The translations under genes were made by a program, and so were the position numbers. 64,000 bases of DNA from Palsa-504 sp050013055 (GTDB lineage: Bacteria > Actinomycetota > Actinomycetes > Streptosporangiales > Streptosporangiaceae), in the NCBI GenBank assembly GCA_050013055.1, contig JBEKGC010000002.1, positions 3,257 to 67,256 on the forward strand, written 5' to 3'. This document shows positions 1 to 9,548 of this stretch, one piece after another. Under the pieces are notes generated by a model. That model searched no databases and was not told the DNA's origin. It saw only the letters and a list, made by a program, of their open reading frames with translations. Every line of letters begins with the position of its first letter. Within the stretch, counting starts at the first letter, position 1.

Positions 1-1262
1 GCAACAACTTCGCCAGCGGCGGCTTCATCGCCGACAGCAAGATCAGCGGTGCCCTCGACTTCTACGGCAACCAGCAGTACATGGTGCGTAACAGCGCCAT
101 CGGCGGAGCCAACGGGTGCCCGCAGGGGCTGTGGAACATGGTCTATTCCGGCGTCCAGGGCGCGCCGTCGCCGGTCTTCACCGGTCAGTGCGAGCAGAAC
201 ACGGTCCTGTCCGCCAGCCCGGTGACTCAGGAAGAGCCCTTCTTGTTCACCGACTCCAACGGTAATTACAACGTCTTCGTCCCCGCGGTGCAGCAAGGTT
301 CGTCCGGCCCGTCCTGGGCCAGCGGGCAGGAAGCCGGCACGTCCTTGCCGCTGTCGAAGTTCTTCGTGGCCAGCCCGTCCACCCCCACCCTCGTGATCAG
401 CGCCGCGCTGGCCCTGGGCAAGGACCTTATCCTCACGCCCGGTGTCTACAACCTGAACCTGCCCATCGTGGTCAGCCGTCCGGACACCGTGATCCTGGGC
501 CTTGGCCTGGCCACCCTGGTGCCCCAGCACGGCAATGCCGCCATGATCGTGCTGCCCAACCGCGGGGTGAAGCTGTCCGGCCTCATCATCGACGCAGGCC
601 CGGTCAACTCGCCGGTGCTGCTCTCGGTCGGGACCCCCGGTTCCAGCTCGGCCAGCGACCCCGACCTGGTCCAGGACGTGTACTTCCGCATCGGCGGTGC
701 CGAGACCACGCCCGTCTCGGCGACCGTGAGCCTGCTCGACAACGCCGGGAACTCGATCATCGACAACTCCTGGGTCTGGCGTGCTGATCACGGCAACGCG
801 GTCGGCTGGACCGTCAACACCGCCAGCACCGGGGTTGTCGTCACCGGGGACAACGTGACTGCCTACGGCCTGGCCGTCGAGCACTACCAGAAGGACGAGG
901 TCGTCTGGAGTGGCCAGGGCGGCACGGACATCTTCTTCCAGAACGAGATGCCTTACGATCCGCCCAGCCAGTCGGCCTGGATGGCGACTCCGAGCCAGGA
1001 CGGCTATCCGGCTTTCGTCGTCACTCCCAACGTCACGACGTTCAAGGGCTACGGCATGGGCAGCTATTCCTTCTTCAACCAGGGAGTGACGATCTACGCC
1101 TCGACCGCCTTCCAAGCTCCCGATAACCCGAACGTTCAATTCCAGGACGTTTTCACCCGCTTCCTGAGTGGGTCGGGCGGCATCAATTCCGTGATCAACG
1201 GCACCGGTGCCGCGGTGACGACCGCCTCACCCGGCCCGAGCGACGTCATCACCTATCCCTAA
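1..1262 (+). CDS. Secreted beta-helix (GH55-like) protein, C-terminal part
   Basis: This is the 3' part of a gene whose frame is already open at base 3, so the first in-window ATG (81) is not a credible start. The roughly 420 visible residues are rich in Gly, Ser, Thr, Asn and short beta-strand repeats. The stretch around GVYNLNLPIVVSRPDTVILG, followed by repeated V/I-rich turns, is typical of right-handed beta-helix proteins. The later motif HYQKDEVVWSGQGG...FFQNEMPYDPPSQSAWM resembles actinobacterial proteins annotated as coagulation factor 5/8-type or GH55-like. No membrane segment is present. A secreted carbohydrate-active or carbohydrate-binding role is inferred from the fold; the catalytic residues and any signal peptide lie outside the window or were not identified. 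Confidence 0.7.
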   Translation, partial: NNFASGGFIADSKISGALDFYGNQQYMVRNSAIGGANGCPQGLWNMVYSGVQGAPSPVFTGQCEQNTVLSASPVTQEEPFLFTDSNGNYNVFVPAVQQGSSGPSWASGQEAGTSLPLSKFFVASPSTPTLVISAALALGKDLILTPGVYNLNLPIVVSRPDTVILGLGLATLVPQHGNAAMIVLPNRGVKLSGLIIDAGPVNSPVLLSVGTPGSSSASDPDLVQDVYFRIGGAETTPVSATVSLLDNAGNSIIDNSWVWRADHGNAVGWTVNTASTGVVVTGDNVTAYGLAVEHYQKDEVVWSGQGGTDIFFQNEMPYDPPSQSAWMATPSQDGYPAFVVTPNVTTFKGYGMGSYSFFNQGVTIYASTAFQAPDNPNVQFQDVFTRFLSGSGGINSVINGTGAAVTTASPGPSDVITYP

Positions 1263-1270
1263 ACCGCATC

Positions 1271-1315
1271 ATCGCGGGCTGTTGCCTCGTTGTGAACAAG
1301 GCAACAGCCCGCGAT
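1271..1315 (+). terminator. Perfect 17-bp stem-loop after the beta-helix gene
   Basis: Bases 1271-1287 (atcgcgggctgttgcct) are exactly reverse-complementary to 1299-1315, leaving an 11-base loop. The structure begins eight bases after the TAA stop. There is no long T run, as is common for high-GC actinobacterial terminators. Termination of the upstream gene is the natural reading. Confidence 0.85.
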
Positions 1316-1762
1316 CGTTCGGAGCGGCCGCCTCCGGGGAGCCCGATTACCGGTCCGCGCGAGACTAGGAATACCGCAAACCAGCATTGTGGATCGTTAC
1401 CCTCGAAATCAGAAGCTAACAATCCACGTTCATGTCAGCTCGGCCAGCTTTGGGGTAGATGGGGCAGGCGGGGCAGAACGCCGGAGCCTGCGTGCGCCTT
1501 GGGACGCGGGTGCACCGACTACATCAGCTAGGTGGCGAGCCGTAAAGGCACGGGCGATGTGACCGCCCAGCGAGTGACCGACAAGCAGGTACGGCGGGGC
1601 CATCCGGGGCTATCCGGCCCGCTGACAGCCACGCTTCAAGGTCAGCGAGCCAGCCCCCGGGTAAACCGGCCAGATCCCTCCGCAGAAGCCACGCCGAACG
1701 AGCGTTATGCCCGCCAACTGGTGACTCCGGCGACGGACCGGACCGGCTAAGCTTTCCTTTCC
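1316..1762. other. Gap of about 450 bp without a convincing gene
   Basis: Short open frames exist on both strands, but they have no ribosome site and no recognisable product. The stretch around 1375-1430 is less GC-rich than the flanking genes. It presumably holds the promoter of the membrane-protein operon that starts at 1763; no clear -35/-10 pair was identified. Confidence 0.5.
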
Positions 1763-3457
1763 ATGGGCGGACTGAGGGCCGGCGCTGAGATCCACTCACC
1801 AGCTCCGGCCGCCTCATCGGCCGGGTCGGACGCGGGTAAGGGCGTGCCCGGCGTCCCACGCCGCCGGGCGGTGGTCGCGGCTTACCTGGCCGCCGCGGTG
1901 ATCCTGTTCACGGTTTACCTGCGGCTTTCCGAGACCTACGCCCTTAATTCTGACAGCGCCAACATCCTGCTGATGGGATGGGACCTGTTGCATGGCCACC
2001 TGCTGCTGCACGGCTGGTTCATGTCCGACGTGTCGTTCTACCCGACCGAACTTCCGCAGTACGCCCTGCTGGAAAGCTTCCTCGGCCGGCAGATGCAGAC
2101 CGCGCACGTCGCCGCCGCGATGACATACACGCTGGTATTTCTGCTCGCCGTGGTGCTGGCCCGGAGTGGTTCGTCTGGGCGCGCGGCCTGGACCAGGACG
2201 CTGATCGCGGCGGGCATCATGCTGGCCCCGCAGTTCGGCTTGGGCGTCTTCGCCCTGGACCTGTCGGTCGGGCACATCGGCACCTCGGTCCCGCTCCTGC
2301 TCACCTGGCTCCTGCTCGACCGTATGGCGCCGAGGTGGCAGCTGCCTGTGCTGATGGCCGTGCTGCTGACCTGGGCACTGGTCGCCGACCCTCTTGTCTA
2401 CGTGGTCGGGATCGGCCCGCTGGGGGCGGTCGCCGCGGCGCGGGTCGTCCGGGGCTTCGCGGCCGGCCGCGGCCAGTGGACCGACCGTATCGCCGGTCAG
2501 TGGTACGACCTGTCGCTCGGTGCCGCGGCCGTGGCCGCGGCCGGGCTCGCCTGGGTGGTCAACAACCTGCTCAGCGCCCTCGGCGGCTACACCGTCAACC
2601 GGCCGCCTTTTTACCTGGTGCCCTGGCATGACCTGCACAACAACGCGCAGGCCGGGTGGAAGGTACTCGAGGTTTTCGGGGCCAACTACGACGGGCTCAG
2701 CGGCGTGTGGCTCGCCCTGGCGTTCTTGCACATGGCCAGCGTGCTCGTGGTCCTGGCGGCGCTGGCGCGGACGGCACGGCGGTTCTTCAGCGTCAGCCTG
2801 GTCGATCAGGTTCTCGCCGTGGCCATCGTCCTCAACGTGGCGCTTTACCTGCTCACCAACGCCGCGGATGAGGCCGCGCACGAAGTCGCCGTCATCGTGC
2901 CGTTCGGCGCTGTGCTGGCCGCGCGGGTGCTGACCCGCGGGGTCCGGGCGGTCAAGGAGGGTGCCGCCGCAGGCGCAAGCCGGGCGGTGGCGCCCGGCGG
3001 CCCGGGGCGCCGGCTCAGGCTGGCTGGCCTCGCCGCCGGGATCTTGGTCCTGGCCGGCTACACTGCGGGGCTCGGATACGAGGCCAGCCAGCCGGCGGTT
3101 CCCCCGGCTAACACCGGCCTCGCGTCCTGGCTGCTCGACCATCACCTGACTTATGGCCTCAGCGGCTACTGGACCAGCAGCAGCGTGACGGTGGACAGCG
3201 GCGGCCGGGTCGAGGTCAGGGCCCTGATGCAGTACAGCATGACGCGCGACTTGTGGATGTCCAACCTTTCCTGGTACAACCCCAAGCTGCATGACGCCAA
3301 CTTCATCGTCCTGGACAGCAGGCCAGGCTTCATGAATCACTGGGAGCCGCGGGCACTGGTGCAGAAGTATTTCGGCCGTCCTGACCGGACGTATCACACG
3401 GGCCCCTACACCATTTTGGTATGGGAGAGGAACCTGCTCAACAGCATCCCACGATAG
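1763..3457 (+). CDS. Polytopic membrane protein, family A copy 1 (GT-C-like)
   Basis: A 564-residue protein with a cytoplasmic N-terminus, about ten hydrophobic segments and a soluble C-terminal domain of about 115 residues. After the first membrane helix comes a loop with NSDSAN (residues 62-67), WDLLHGH and SDVSFYPTELPQY (88-100). An acidic first extracytoplasmic loop of this kind is typical of GT-C glycosyltransferases that use lipid-linked sugars. The C-terminal domain (from about 450) has LASWLLDHHL, GLSGYW, SWYNPKLHDANF and a closing YTILVWERNLL. Four paralogues lie in this window; this copy pairs with the one at 16091 by its GHIGTSVPLLLTWLLLDR segment and its GFMNHW motif. GT-C activity is inferred from topology and motifs, not from a named family match. 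No strong ribosome site precedes the ATG. Confidence 0.75.
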   Translation: MGGLRAGAEIHSPAPAASSAGSDAGKGVPGVPRRRAVVAAYLAAAVILFTVYLRLSETYALNSDSANILLMGWDLLHGHLLLHGWFMSDVSFYPTELPQYALLESFLGRQMQTAHVAAAMTYTLVFLLAVVLARSGSSGRAAWTRTLIAAGIMLAPQFGLGVFALDLSVGHIGTSVPLLLTWLLLDRMAPRWQLPVLMAVLLTWALVADPLVYVVGIGPLGAVAAARVVRGFAAGRGQWTDRIAGQWYDLSLGAAAVAAAGLAWVVNNLLSALGGYTVNRPPFYLVPWHDLHNNAQAGWKVLEVFGANYDGLSGVWLALAFLHMASVLVVLAALARTARRFFSVSLVDQVLAVAIVLNVALYLLTNAADEAAHEVAVIVPFGAVLAARVLTRGVRAVKEGAAAGASRAVAPGGPGRRLRLAGLAAGILVLAGYTAGLGYEASQPAVPPANTGLASWLLDHHLTYGLSGYWTSSSVTVDSGGRVEVRALMQYSMTRDLWMSNLSWYNPKLHDANFIVLDSRPGFMNHWEPRALVQKYFGRPDRTYHTGPYTILVWERNLLNSIPR

Positions 3458-3471
3458 GGGAGATCGCCAAC

Positions 3472-5079
3472 GTGAGCGTGAGCGAGGAGCACGAGTCGGT
3501 TATCTCGGCCCCGGCGGACAGAACCGGGCCGGCGGCGGAGGGCGCGGGCCGGCCCGGTCGATGGTGGGTGATAACGGCGGCGACGGCCGTCCTGGTCGTG
3601 CTGCTCTGCGTCCGTAACCGGTTCCTGTTCGGCACGCGGCTGTATGAGGACGCGGACATGGGCGCGAACTCCATCCTGATCGAGCAGGCCAGGCACTTCA
3701 CCCTGCTGGTCGGAAACTACTCCCGGGAACACTTCCACCATCCGGGCCCCGCGTACATGTACGTCCAGGCGGCCGGCGAATCGCTGTTCTGGGCCGGGTT
3801 GCACGTCGTCCCGACCGCCTGGAACGGCCAGTTGCTCTCGGTCTACGTCCTGAACGCGACGTTGGTGGCGCTTGTCGCCGGGATCGGCTACGGCTGGACC
3901 GGGTCGCCGCGGGCCGCCGGGGCCTGCTTCGCGGCTGTGGTCGCCTTCGCGGCCGTGCATCCGGCCATGCTCAGCACGGACTGGATGCCGTACTTGTACG
4001 TGCCGATGTACATCGTCTTCCTCGTCGCGGCCGCGTCGGTGGCGGCGGGGCGGGCCAGGGACACGTGGATCCTGGCCCTGACCGGCTGGTTCCTGATGCA
4101 CGGGCACGTGTGCTTCCTCCTCTTCGTGCCGGTGATCATGTGCGCCGTCCTGGCGGCGGTGCTATGGCCCAGGCGGCACGACCTCGGCGCTTCGGTACGG
4201 TCCTTCTTCGCCACCCAGCGGCGGGTGTGGATTCCTGTGGTGGTCATCAGCGCCGTCTTCGCCTTCCCGATCGTGCTCAACCTGGTGCTGCACTGGCCCG
4301 GTCAGTTCGGTTACTACCTGGCGTACACCTCCTCCAAGAAGGTAGGCGGGCACAGCCTGGCGGTGACGGTGCGGTATGCGCTGTGGTACTGGTGGCCGTA
4401 CCGGGACGCGTGGATCATCCCGGTCGCGGGATGCGCGGCCGCCGTCGCGGTCGCCAGGTGGGTTGCCCCCGTCCGGCTGCGCCGGTTCCTCACCGCGTTG
4501 CTGGCCGTCGACGCGGTGTCGACGCTGGCGTTCCTGTACTACGCCGCGACCGGCATCGACGACATCAACGCGCACTACATTGGCTATTTCTACTGGTCAG
4601 CGCCGGTCATTATGCTGCTGGTCGTGGTGCTCGGCGTGGTCGAGGCGGTGCCGTCGCGGCTGGGTGCCCTGACCGCCCTGGCCGCGGTGGCGCTCGCGGT
4701 CACCGCACTGGCGATCGCACCGGAGACGCGGACCAGCACGAACAGCAGCGATCCGGCGGTAGCCGGCAGCGGCCCTAACACCGATCCCGGGCTGCCCGGA
4801 ATGGTGTCCGCGCTCGCCGCGCGCTCGGGCGGCCGGATGATCGTGCTGCGATTCGACCACGGTTCCTGGCCCGACGTCACCGGCTTCCTGGTGCAGGCGG
4901 AGCGGACCGGGGTCCGGGCCTGCGTGCCCAATCCCGCCTGGACGTACATGATGACCGCCCAGTTCATCTGCACGAGCCAGCAGGTCGCCGCGGGCCAGGT
5001 CTTCTGGTTCACCCCCACCGCCCCGCAGGGCAAACCCGTCATCGGCCGGCTCCGGCAGGCCGTCGTGACCGCCGGATGA
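3472..5079 (+). CDS. Polytopic membrane protein, family B copy 1 (GT-C-like)
   Basis: The start is taken as GTG 3472 because AGGGGAG lies at 3456-3462; the in-frame ATG at 3421 lies inside the previous gene. The product has 535 residues. After one N-terminal membrane helix it has RNRFLF (48-53), RLYEDADMGANSIL and the striking loop GNYSREHFHHPGPAYMYVQ (81-99). Several membrane helices and an extracytoplasmic tail follow, with the tail containing GFLVQAERTGV and QFICTSQQVA. The HHPGPA-type loop occurs in predicted actinobacterial GT-C-like membrane proteins, so a glycosyltransferase or glycan-handling role is likely but not shown. The paralogue is at 11355. The stop overlaps the next start (ATGA), which implies translational coupling to the family A gene downstream. 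Confidence 0.75.
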   Translation: MSVSEEHESVISAPADRTGPAAEGAGRPGRWWVITAATAVLVVLLCVRNRFLFGTRLYEDADMGANSILIEQARHFTLLVGNYSREHFHHPGPAYMYVQAAGESLFWAGLHVVPTAWNGQLLSVYVLNATLVALVAGIGYGWTGSPRAAGACFAAVVAFAAVHPAMLSTDWMPYLYVPMYIVFLVAAASVAAGRARDTWILALTGWFLMHGHVCFLLFVPVIMCAVLAAVLWPRRHDLGASVRSFFATQRRVWIPVVVISAVFAFPIVLNLVLHWPGQFGYYLAYTSSKKVGGHSLAVTVRYALWYWWPYRDAWIIPVAGCAAAVAVARWVAPVRLRRFLTALLAVDAVSTLAFLYYAATGIDDINAHYIGYFYWSAPVIMLLVVVLGVVEAVPSRLGALTALAAVALAVTALAIAPETRTSTNSSDPAVAGSGPNTDPGLPGMVSALAARSGGRMIVLRFDHGSWPDVTGFLVQAERTGVRACVPNPAWTYMMTAQFICTSQQVAAGQVFWFTPTAPQGKPVIGRLRQAVVTAG

Positions 5080-6704
5080 GCGCCGGCGAGGCGCTGGCCT
5101 GGCCGGCCGGGGATGAGCAGGCAGCAGGCACGCCGGGCCGCACCGGGCGTGGCGTACCGCGCCCCCGCCGGTGGCTGGCAGCAGCCGCGTGGGTGATCGG
5201 TACCCTGGCCGCTTTCGCGTGTTACCTGCTCCTGGCGCGGACGCGAGCGGTCAATTCCGATGGGGCGTCCCAGGCCCTGCAGGCCTGGGACATGCTGCAC
5301 GGCAACCTTCTGCTGCATGACTGGCGGCTGGGGGATGTCTCGTACTACACCACAGAACTTCCGCAGTACATGCTGGTGGAGTCCTGGCGCGGACTGAACT
5401 CCGACGTCGTGCACGTGGCCGCGGCCATGACGTACACGCTCGCGACACTCGTGGCCGCGCTGCTGGCCAAGGGTACTACCACGGGGCGTCAGGCGCTGGT
5501 GCGAGTGCTCATCGCCGTCGGCATCATGCTCGCGCCCCAGCTGGCCTCCGGGGTGAACATCCTCATCTCCTCACCGGACCACATCGGCACCTCCATGCTG
5601 GTCATGGCGGTCTGGCTGATCCTGGACCGGGCCCGCCCCCGCTGGTACATCCCGGTCATCGTCGGGGCCCTGCTCGGCTGGGTCGAGGTGGCGGACAAGC
5701 TGGTGCTCTTCATCGGCGCGCTGCCGCTCGCGCTCGTCTGCGCGATCCGCGTCGGCCAGGCCGTGGCCATCGAACGCAAGCCACTGGCGGCGCAGTGGTA
5801 TGACCTGGCTCTCGGCGCGGCGGCCCTCGTCGCGGCGGCCGCGGGCGTCCTGGCCGTGCGCGTCATCTCCGCCCACGGCGGGTACTACATGCCTGCGATC
5901 GTCGACCAGTTCACAAGCAACGGCACGACCGTGGCTCGCAACCTGGGCATGACCGGCCAGGGGCTACTGCTGCTGGCCGGCGCCGACTTTCTCGGGCTCC
6001 GCCCAGGAGCCAGTACCGACTTCATCGCGCTGCACGTGGTCGGCGTGTTGCTGGCGGCCTGCGGGATATGGCTGGCGGCGCGGCATTTCCTGCGGGACCG
6101 GGATTTGGTCGCTCAGCTGCTGATCACCGGCCTGGTCATCAACGTGATCGGTTACGTGTTCAGCACCGAGGCCAGTGTGATCTCGCAGACCCGTGAGATC
6201 GTGGCCGTGCTGCCGTTCAGCGCGGCCCTGGCCGGACGTCTCCTGGGTGGCCGGCTTCAGGCCTCCAAGCTCATCCCTGTCCTGCTCGTGGTGCTGCTTG
6301 GCTACCTGGCCGGCTTCGCCCGCGAGATCAGCCAGCCGCCGGTGCCCGCGCAGAACTCACAGCTCACCTCCTGGCTGCTCGCGCAGCATCTGCAGACCGG
6401 CCTTTCTGGTTACTGGGAGTCGAACATCGTCACCCTGACCAGCGGTAACCGGGTTCAGATCCGGCTCGTGGCCCTGTCAGGCGGACGGCTGGTACCGCCC
6501 GGCTTTGAGTCGAAGTCGGATTGGTATGACCCGAAGCTGAGCACAGCGAACTTCGTCGTGCTCTCCCCGGGCGGAGGCGGGTATCCCGGCTTTACCGACA
6601 AGGGGGCGGCGCTGGCCACCTTCGGTGAGCCCGCGCGAACCTACCATGTCGGTTCCTACACCATCCTGGTCTGGAACCGTAACTTGCTCACCGACCTCGG
6701 CTGA
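5076..6704 (+). CDS. Polytopic membrane protein, family A copy 2 (GT-C-like)
   Basis: A 542-residue membrane protein whose ATG overlaps the stop of the family B gene (ATGA at 5076-5079). It has the family A signatures: NSDGAS, AWDMLHGNLLLHDW, TTELPQYMLVESW, HVAAAMTYTLATL, then SPDHIGT before a long hydrophobic segment. The C-terminal soluble domain shows GLSGYWESN, SDWYDPKLSTANFVV, a late FGEPARTYHVGSYTILVWNRN and ends at LLTDLG. By the SPDHIGT segment it groups with the copies at 13042 and 31840 rather than with those at 1763 and 16091. Membrane-located glycosyl transfer is inferred from topology and context. Confidence 0.75.
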   Translation: MSAGEALAWPAGDEQAAGTPGRTGRGVPRPRRWLAAAAWVIGTLAAFACYLLLARTRAVNSDGASQALQAWDMLHGNLLLHDWRLGDVSYYTTELPQYMLVESWRGLNSDVVHVAAAMTYTLATLVAALLAKGTTTGRQALVRVLIAVGIMLAPQLASGVNILISSPDHIGTSMLVMAVWLILDRARPRWYIPVIVGALLGWVEVADKLVLFIGALPLALVCAIRVGQAVAIERKPLAAQWYDLALGAAALVAAAAGVLAVRVISAHGGYYMPAIVDQFTSNGTTVARNLGMTGQGLLLLAGADFLGLRPGASTDFIALHVVGVLLAACGIWLAARHFLRDRDLVAQLLITGLVINVIGYVFSTEASVISQTREIVAVLPFSAALAGRLLGGRLQASKLIPVLLVVLLGYLAGFAREISQPPVPAQNSQLTSWLLAQHLQTGLSGYWESNIVTLTSGNRVQIRLVALSGGRLVPPGFESKSDWYDPKLSTANFVVLSPGGGGYPGFTDKGAALATFGEPARTYHVGSYTILVWNRNLLTDLG

Positions 6705-6728
6705 GCGGCGGGACCGGTCCGCCCGTGG

Positions 6729-8024
6729 TCAGGACCCGCCGAACCTGCGCTGCGACACGAGGATCAGGGCGGGCACGGTGAGGGCGGCGAGCCCGGGGAG
6801 CAGCCGGGCCCCGGCGCTTCGCCGGCCAGTGCCCAGCAGGATGATCACGGCCAGCAGGTAGACCTCGATGAAGGATCGCAGGTCCGCATCGAGGCTGCTC
6901 CAGGTGCTCGGCGTGACGATGCAGATTTCTGCCAGGTAGAGGACCAGAGCCACCCGTTCCTGGACCGGTGCGCTGGTGGACCGCAGGGACAGCAGTGCCA
7001 CGATCGAGAACAGGACCAGGATCGCTAGCTCCAGGAGCCACATGTCGTACTGATCGAGCTGATGCGTGTTGAGGTGGGCGAGGTTGTTCCTCAGCGCCTG
7101 GAACGGGGCAATGAACGGTGCGCCCGCGTTACGGCCGCCGTCGGCCAGCAGGGGGATGTTCCCCGTCGCGGCCTTCACCACCGCCTGCCAGGCCACGAAC
7201 ACCACGGTGGGCAGCACCCAGGCGAGATCATCACGGCCGGGACGCTGCCTGCGGCGCAGCATGCCGATGACGCGGACGAGGGCGATGGCCGAGACCGCGA
7301 CCATGACCGTCTCCCTCGTCAGCACGCCGTAAGCCAGCAGCAAGGCGGCTAGGACGGGCCGCCGGGCCCGTACGGCCAGCAAAGCGGCCAGCAGCAAGGC
7401 GGCGGCGAGCGGCTCCGCGGTATCACGGGACAGGCTGGTGAGGAGGCCGAAATAGCACGGCAGCAGCAGGCCGGCCAGCGCGTGCCTGCCGCCGGCCTGG
7501 GCGTAGACGGCGCCCAGATAGCCCATGGCGCCGATCGCGGCGATGTTGACGGCGACCAGCACGACCGGGACCGCGGCGTGCTGGCCCGCGGACAATAGCC
7601 AGGTCACGACGGGATAGCCGATCCGCATGTACCGGTAGGACCGGTCCATGATGATGCCGTACGCCGTGTGGTGGAAGTTAACCGGATTGAGCGCCAGCCG
7701 GTAGAAGAACTGGCCGTCATAACCGTAGGCCGGTGCGATAGGTATCCCGTGCGGCAGCTGGGCGGCGACCGTGAAGTGATGCCCGGCCAGGATGAACCAG
7801 CCGATGTTGCCGTGCGCCCAGGTCTGCCAGCGGGTCAGCACGAAGCCGAGCGCGGCGAGCAAGGCGATCAGGCCGGCCACAGCGGGCCGGTCCGTCCGGC
7901 CCGCCTGCGCCCGGGAGGCCCGCGGGTCCGTTCCGCCGGAAGAGCTGCCGATACCGGCGGTCGCACGGTCGGCGGACGTGACGGCTTCCTGGCCGTCAGG
8001 CATAACCGGCTTCGCGACCTGCAT
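6729..8024 (-). CDS. Polytopic membrane protein, family C copy 1 (GT-C-like)
   Basis: A 431-residue membrane protein encoded opposite to its neighbours and convergent with the preceding gene, with 24 bases between the stops. After the first helix it has RWQTWAHG, AGHHF and the motif GYDGQFFYRLALNP (residues 101-114), then DRSYRYMRIGYP. GYDGQFYY motifs of this type occur in predicted cell-surface glycopolymer membrane proteins of GT-C topology. About ten hydrophobic segments follow, with SRDTAEPLAAALL and LTRETVM in loops. The paralogue at 14725 is also on the minus strand and also follows a B-A pair. The start is the ATG at 8022-8024; its own promoter must lie in the 8025-8339 gap. Confidence 0.75.
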   Translation of the reverse strand: MQVAKPVMPDGQEAVTSADRATAGIGSSSGGTDPRASRAQAGRTDRPAVAGLIALLAALGFVLTRWQTWAHGNIGWFILAGHHFTVAAQLPHGIPIAPAYGYDGQFFYRLALNPVNFHHTAYGIIMDRSYRYMRIGYPVVTWLLSAGQHAAVPVVLVAVNIAAIGAMGYLGAVYAQAGGRHALAGLLLPCYFGLLTSLSRDTAEPLAAALLLAALLAVRARRPVLAALLLAYGVLTRETVMVAVSAIALVRVIGMLRRRQRPGRDDLAWVLPTVVFVAWQAVVKAATGNIPLLADGGRNAGAPFIAPFQALRNNLAHLNTHQLDQYDMWLLELAILVLFSIVALLSLRSTSAPVQERVALVLYLAEICIVTPSTWSSLDADLRSFIEVYLLAVIILLGTGRRSAGARLLPGLAALTVPALILVSQRRFGGS

Positions 8025-8339
8025 ACTGGGGTATCACGTGCTCCTGACCAGGCATGGTGCCATCCTTGACGAGTGCGGGCCAGGCCAGCCGTGCTGCGAG
8101 ATCTTACCGTAGGTGTCAGCGACTCGCTGACAAAAAGTACCTAACCCGTTGCCGTCGAGGGAAGGGCCGCCGGCCTGCTAGGTGACAGGCATGTGGGCAT
8201 GTGGCGACAGCGGGATAACAAGACCATGCGCAGGATGTGCACAGCGGTAAGGTAAGGCGCCAGAGATTGTGACGCAGTTGCGCTCGTACGGTGCTCCCGA
8301 GGCCGCCGGAGGCCTGCTATCCCAGCCGGAGGTATGCAC
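8025..8339. promoter_or_regulatory. Divergent intergenic region with an 8-bp palindrome
   Basis: About 315 bases separate the minus-strand family C gene from the plus-strand sugar dehydrogenase, so promoters for both directions should lie here. The clearest structure is the inverted repeat TGTCAGCG-act-CGCTGACA at 8114-8132, followed by AAAAAGTA. It could be an operator or a small hairpin. No convincing -35/-10 pair was recognised. Confidence 0.45.
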
Positions 8340-9548
8340 GTGACGAAGTTGCCTGACCAGATCGACCGAGATGTGATCGTCATCGGGGGATGCGGGCACG
8401 TGGGACTGCCGCTCGCGCTCGCGTTCGCGGATCGCGGCGCCAAGGTGGCCATCTACGACCTGAGCGAGTCCGCGGTCGCCATGGTGAACTCGGGCCGGAT
8501 GCCGTTCGCCGAGCCAGGTGCGGACGAGGTGCTGAAACGGGTGCTCGGCAACGGGCATCTGGAGGCGTCCTGTGATCCCGCGATCGTGGCCACGGCGGAG
8601 CACGTGGTGGTGGTCATCGGAACGCCGGTCGACGAGCACCTGAACCCCGACCAGACGGCGATCCCCAAGGCCCTCGGCGGCTGTGCCGGCTACCTGCACG
8701 ACGGTCAGCTGCTCGTCCTGCGCAGCACCGTGTTTCCCGGGGTGACGGCCCTGGTGGAGAAGATGGTGGCCGGACTCGGGCTGGAGATAGAGGTCGCGTT
8801 CTGCCCGGAGCGGATCGCCGAAGGCAAGGCCATGACCGAGCTTTTCGAGCTGCCGCAGATCGTCTCGGCCCGCACCGCGGCAGGGACGGAACGAGCGTCC
8901 CGGCTGTTCGCGCGGCTGACCAGCAAGCTGGTGGTGATGTCGCCCGAGGAGGCGGAGCTGGCGAAGCTGTTCACTAACGTCTGGCGGTATATCAAGTTCG
9001 CCACCGCCAACCAGCTGTACATGATGGCTAACGAGCGGGGGCTGGACTTCGAGCGGATCCGGCAGGGGCTGGTCGCGGATTACCCGCGGGCGGCGGACAT
9101 GCCCGCGGCGGGCTTCGCCGCCGGACCGTGCCTGTTCAAGGACACCATGCAGCTCGCCGCCTATAACGACAACAACTTCCCCCTTGGCCACTCGGCGATG
9201 GCGATCAACGAGGGACTGCCGCTCTACGTGGTGCGCCGGCTGGAGCAGCAATTCGAGCTTGGTTCGATGACCGTCGGGATCCTGGGCATGGCGTTCAAGG
9301 CGAGCTCGGATGACATCAGGTCGAGCCTGTCGTACAAGCTCAAGCGGATCTTGGAGTTCAAGGCGGGTGCGGTCCTTTGTACCGACCCGTACGTCACCGT
9401 CGATCCTCACCTGCTGCCGCTCGACGAGGTCATCGCCCGGTCGGACCTGCTCGTGGTCGGCGCGCCGCACCCGGAATACCGGGGCCTGGTGATCGACAAG
9501 CCAGCCGCCGACATCTGGGATGTGCTCGGCGGCGGTGTCCGGATATGA
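8340..9548 (+). CDS. UDP-glucose/UDP-ManNAc-type nucleotide-sugar dehydrogenase
   Basis: Predicted cytoplasmic NAD-dependent enzyme that oxidises the C6 hydroxyl of a nucleotide sugar to a uronic acid. With GTG 8340 as start (GGAGG at 8328-8332, seven bases away) it has 402 residues; the ATG at 8334 is only one base from that site. The N-terminal Rossmann motif is VIVIGGCGHVG (residues 12-22). RSTVFPGV and FCPERIAEGKA follow, then the middle-domain KLFTNVWRYIKFATANQ and the catalytic cysteine segment AGPCLFKDTM (Cys264). FCPERIAEG and GPC resemble the WecC/WbpA branch more than plain Ugd, so the substrate (UDP-Glc or an N-acetylated sugar) is uncertain. It overlaps the GT2 gene (ATGA) and opens a three-gene sugar module. 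Confidence 0.9.
   Translation: MTKLPDQIDRDVIVIGGCGHVGLPLALAFADRGAKVAIYDLSESAVAMVNSGRMPFAEPGADEVLKRVLGNGHLEASCDPAIVATAEHVVVVIGTPVDEHLNPDQTAIPKALGGCAGYLHDGQLLVLRSTVFPGVTALVEKMVAGLGLEIEVAFCPERIAEGKAMTELFELPQIVSARTAAGTERASRLFARLTSKLVVMSPEEAELAKLFTNVWRYIKFATANQLYMMANERGLDFERIRQGLVADYPRAADMPAAGFAAGPCLFKDTMQLAAYNDNNFPLGHSAMAINEGLPLYVVRRLEQQFELGSMTVGILGMAFKASSDDIRSSLSYKLKRILEFKAGAVLCTDPYVTVDPHLLPLDEVIARSDLLVVGAPHPEYRGLVIDKPAADIWDVLGGGVRI

Noticed and set aside
1814..3397. A 527-codon minus-strand frame opposite family A copy 1
   Set aside because: Composition (Arg, Gln, His, Gly) and absence of motifs mark it as a shadow of the plus-strand gene.
3421..3471. Upstream ATG start for family B copy 1
   Set aside because: It lies inside the preceding gene; GTG 3472 has a good ribosome site directly after that gene's stop.
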